Both the position numbers and the translations under genes were made by a program. Below are positions 16,456 to 17,762 of a stretch of 17,762 nucleotides of DNA, piece after piece. Every line of letters starts with the position of its first letter. The stretch's first letter is position 1. The stretch lies in assembly GCA_001689405.1 (NCBI GenBank), contig LUJO01000043.1, positions 1-17,762 on the forward strand, read 5' to 3'. The stretch is from Candidatus Homeothermus arabinoxylanisolvens. Lineage in GTDB: Bacteria; Bacteroidota; Bacteroidia; Bacteroidales; Muribaculaceae. The notes beneath the pieces are model-generated. The model worked only from the letters and a program-made list of their open reading frames with translations. It made no database searches and was not told where the DNA came from.

Positions 16456-16487
16456 TAAAGTTAGCGAAATAATTTAAAATTTACATA
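16456..16487 (-). promoter_or_regulatory. Candidate promoter of the dcw operon
   Basis: On the minus strand TATG (16487-16484), a 20-bp spacer and TAACTTTA (16463-16456) resemble the Bacteroidota pattern TTTG/TAnnTTTG, with one mismatch in each box. The -7 box ends 34 nt before the rsmH ATG. This is the best match in the 175-nt gap upstream of rsmH, but it is weaker than the tRNA and apbE promoters. Read-through from the sirtuin gene upstream is also possible. Confidence 0.45.
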
Positions 16488-16516
16488 CATAAATTTCGAC
16501 TTTTTTCCATAAATTT
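16488..16516. repeat. Two CATAAATTT direct repeats upstream of the dcw promoter
   Basis: CATAAATTT occurs at 16488-16496 and again at 16508-16516. Start-to-start spacing is 20 bp, about two helical turns, so both copies face the same side of the DNA. The first copy abuts the candidate -33 box. This arrangement suits a regulator site or an A/T-rich upstream element. MraZ-type TGGG repeats are not present in the gap. Confidence 0.4.
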
Positions 16517-16583
16517 ATCAACATTATGCAAACGCCGCTACTACAGCTGGTTTTGAGCATTTTCAATACTGAGGCTCCGAATG

Positions 16584-16597
16584 TTTACAATTGTAAA
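16584..16597. repeat. 14-bp perfect palindrome TTTACAATTGTAAA after the sirtuin gene
   Basis: TTTACAATTGTAAA is self-complementary and begins directly after the sirtuin stop codon on the minus strand. It could fold into a short hairpin at the 3' end of that mRNA, but no T-run follows, so an intrinsic terminator is not supported. A protein-binding site is the alternative. Confidence 0.4.
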
Positions 16598-17287
16598 TTA
16601 TTTCATCCGCGACAGTATTTTTGTCAGCTCTTCCACGCCCTTTCCGGCACCGGTTTTCAGCACTGTTACTCCGGGTGGCACACTCGCCGGGTTGGGGTCT
16701 ATGTAGAATATAGGCACACCCGGCCTTACATAGTGCAGCAATCCGGCTGCCGGATATACATTAAGCGAGGTGCCGATTATTACGAATATATCGGCCTCGC
16801 TGACCAGTTTTGTGGCCGGTTCGAAGCACGGTACCGCCTCTTGGAAGAATACAATATGGGGCCTTACGCGATGGCCGTCTATGATTGTGTCGGGAGAGGT
16901 GTCGAGGGCGTCGGGTTTTAATTCATATACTCGCGACTCGTCGTCGATGGCTCTGACTTTCATCAGTTCGCCGTGAAGGTGGAGCACGTTTTTGCTGCCT
17001 GCGCGTTCATGCAGGTCATCGACGTTCTGAGTTATGATATAAGTGTCAAACCAATCCTCAAGTTTGACAAGTCCCTTATGGCCTGCGTTTGGTTGCGCTT
17101 TCAGCAAATCATGGCGTCGGGCATTGTAAAAATTGTGTACCAATGCCGGATTTCTTGCAAAACCGTCGGCACTCGCCACATCCATGACCGGATACTGCTC
17201 CCAGAGTCCTCCGCTGTCGCGGAACGTGGAGATGCCGCTTTCGGCGCTCATGCCGGCCCCTGTCGAAATAACAAGTTTTTTTCTCAT
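16598..17287 (-). CDS. cobB: NAD-dependent protein deacylase, sirtuin (CobB/SIRT5 class III)
   Basis: Sirtuins remove acyl groups from lysine side chains using NAD+. The 229-residue cytoplasmic protein has the NAD loop TGAGMSAESGISTFRD (9-24), TQNVDDLHERAG (86-97), the catalytic HGEL (His105), FFQEAVP and IIGTSLNVYPAAGL. FYNARR (53-58) supplies the Tyr54-x-x-Arg57 pair which, in E. coli CobB and human SIRT5, binds succinyl or malonyl groups, so desuccinylase activity is inferred. The four Cys of the usual zinc ribbon after HGEL are absent; that segment (about 109-150) has no CxxC. The start is ATG 17287, just before RKKLVISTGAG. An in-frame TTG at 17314 would add nine residues that family members do not need. 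The gene points toward rsmH with a 175-nt gap, so it may or may not be cotranscribed. Confidence 0.95.
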   Translation of the reverse strand: MRKKLVISTGAGMSAESGISTFRDSGGLWEQYPVMDVASADGFARNPALVHNFYNARRHDLLKAQPNAGHKGLVKLEDWFDTYIITQNVDDLHERAGSKNVLHLHGELMKVRAIDDESRVYELKPDALDTSPDTIIDGHRVRPHIVFFQEAVPCFEPATKLVSEADIFVIIGTSLNVYPAAGLLHYVRPGVPIFYIDPNPASVPPGVTVLKTGAGKGVEELTKILSRMK

Positions 17288-17362
17288 ACAAAATTGTGTT
17301 GTTGCATATCGCAAGTTATAAAAAATAAAACAAACCGGAATAATGGAATGCCAAAATCCTTA

Positions 17363-17380
17363 GTTTAAATAAATTTAAAC
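17363..17380. repeat. Inverted repeat GTTTAAAT-AA-ATTTAAAC
   Basis: Two perfect 8-bp arms, GTTTAAAT (17363-17370) and ATTTAAAC (17373-17380), are separated by AA. The element lies between the divergent sirtuin gene (ATG at 17287) and the tRNA-Phe promoter (-33 box at 17433). Its symmetry suits a dimeric regulator such as an operator for the sirtuin gene, but AT-rich inverted repeats also arise by chance. I see no consensus-grade promoter for the sirtuin gene in this gap. Confidence 0.45.
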
Positions 17381-17432
17381 GGTTGTAACATAGCAACATA
17401 TACCTTTGCACTGTAAAAAGTCGCTAAAAAAA

Positions 17433-17463
17433 TTGCATAAACAAAAAAAACGCCTTAACTTTG
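17433..17463 (+). promoter_or_regulatory. Bacteroidota-type promoter of tRNA-Phe
   Basis: TTG (17433-17435), a 20-bp spacer and TAACTTTG (17456-17463) match the -33/-7 consensus. The -7 box ends 19 nt before the tRNA, giving a leader of about 12 nt. The block CTTAACTTTGCATCGCAAAA (17454-17473) is identical to the one before the left tRNA gene and contains TTTGC-ATC-GCAAA, a hyphenated palindrome over the expected start site. Confidence 0.8.
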
Positions 17464-17482
17464 CATCGCAAAAACGCAGCAA

Positions 17483-17555
17483 GGTGCCATAGCTCAGTTG
17501 GTAGAGCAAAGGACTGAAAATCCTTGTGTCCCCGGTTCGATTCCTGGTGGCACCA
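17483..17555 (+). tRNA. tRNA-Phe (anticodon GAA)
   Basis: A full cloverleaf folds by eye. Acceptor GGTGCCA pairs perfectly with TGGCACC and A is the discriminator. The D-arm is GCTC-AGTTGGTA-GAGC, the anticodon stem is AAGGA/TCCTT with loop CTGAAAA (anticodon GAA, phenylalanine), the variable loop is GTGTC, and the T-arm is CCCGG-TTCGATT-CCTGG. The middle pair of the T-stem is a C-T mismatch. CCA is not encoded: the 3' sequence continues CCCAA. A terminator follows 14 nt downstream. Confidence 0.97.
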
Positions 17556-17569
17556 CCCAAGTAAAAGTC

Positions 17570-17607
17570 AAATCGCTAATTCTCATAGAGTTGGCGATTT
17601 TTCTTTT
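17570..17607 (+). terminator. Intrinsic terminator after tRNA-Phe
   Basis: AAATCGCTAA (17570-17579) pairs with TTGGCGATTT (17591-17600) over ten pairs, including one G-T wobble, around an 11-nt loop. It is followed directly by the T-rich tail TTCTTTT (17601-17607). Position and structure fit the end of the tRNA-Phe transcript. Confidence 0.72.
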
Positions 17608-17762
17608 AGTCACTATCGCCCGTAGTCACTATAATAGTCACTATCTAAATCGCTATAAACCACGATAAATCGGCTTGATTAAACTGTATTAAAAAGTAGC
17701 GTTTAATTCTAAACCCAATTAAATTCTACATTAAATTCTCTGCAAAATAATAGTGACTATCG
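17607..17762. repeat. Repeated TAGT(C/G)ACTAT motifs in an AT-rich tail
   Basis: TAGTCACTAT occurs at 17607-17616, 17623-17632 and 17635-17644. TAGTGACTAT occurs at 17751-17760, at the window edge. The outer copies extend to TAGT(C/G)ACTATCG. The core TAGT-S-ACTA is a palindrome around one central base. AAATCGCTA also recurs (17570-17578, 17647-17655), and TTAAATTCT occurs twice near 17720-17740. By hand count the stretch is about one third G+C, lower than the genes to the left. No gene is visible here. Confidence 0.55.

Noticed and set aside
17288..17314. TTG 17314 as the sirtuin start
   Set aside because: It adds nine residues before a standard sirtuin N-terminus, and the ATG at 17287 gives the expected protein.
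17383..17408. Second promoter-like pair TTG...TACCTTTG before tRNA-Phe
   Set aside because: The -7 box is good but the spacer is only 15 bp, outside the usual 19-21. The stronger promoter at 17433-17463 explains the tRNA.
17375..17560. A 61-codon minus-strand frame over the tRNA-Phe gene
   Set aside because: It contains RNRTGDTRIFSPLLYQLS, the familiar false protein produced by translating tRNA genes backwards.

Overview
The window is a core chromosomal segment of a Bacteroidales bacterium. Three things point there: the gene order of the division and cell-wall (dcw) cluster, the Bacteroidota-type promoters (TTTG/TTTTG, about 19-20 bp, TAnnTTTG) in front of both tRNA genes and apbE, and the lack of strong Shine-Dalgarno sequences. 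Moderate GC and the protein style suggest a Muribaculaceae-like gut lineage, but that family placement is only an inference.

Layout: (1) 1-287 holds the 5' end of a tRNA gene running off the left edge on the minus strand and a promoter region divergent to apbE. (2) 288-1292 (+) is apbE, a lipoprotein FAD:protein FMN transferase. (3) 1293-1417 is a short convergent gap with hairpin-forming sequence. (4) 1418-16422 (-) is one uninterrupted run of twelve genes: rsmH, ftsL-like, ftsI (PBP with PASTA), murE, mraY, murD, ftsW, murG, murC, ftsQ, ftsA, ftsZ. Gaps are 8-32 nt, with one ATGA stop/start overlap (murC/ftsQ). (5) 16423-16597 is the AT-rich upstream region of that operon. (6) 16598-17287 (-) is a sirtuin. 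(7) 17288-17762 holds an intergenic inverted repeat, a promoter, tRNA-Phe(GAA), a terminator, and an AT-rich tail with repeated TAGT(C/G)ACTAT motifs at the right edge.

How the genes work together: MurC, MurD and MurE add L-Ala, D-Glu and (by the DNPR motif) meso-diaminopimelate to UDP-MurNAc. MraY attaches the product to undecaprenyl phosphate and MurG adds GlcNAc to give lipid II. FtsW with the class B PBP polymerises and crosslinks it at the septum. FtsQ and the FtsL-like protein bridge and activate, while FtsA tethers the FtsZ ring. murF, murB and ddl are absent. mraZ, which often heads this operon, is also absent, and a sirtuin gene lies immediately upstream of rsmH.

No mobile element, CRISPR array or clearly new system is visible. 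The less ordinary items are regulatory or architectural: a 20-nt identical promoter core shared by the two tRNA genes, spaced direct repeats at the dcw promoter, inverted repeats flanking the sirtuin gene, a sirtuin without zinc-ribbon cysteines, and repeated motifs just beyond tRNA-Phe that could mark an island boundary.
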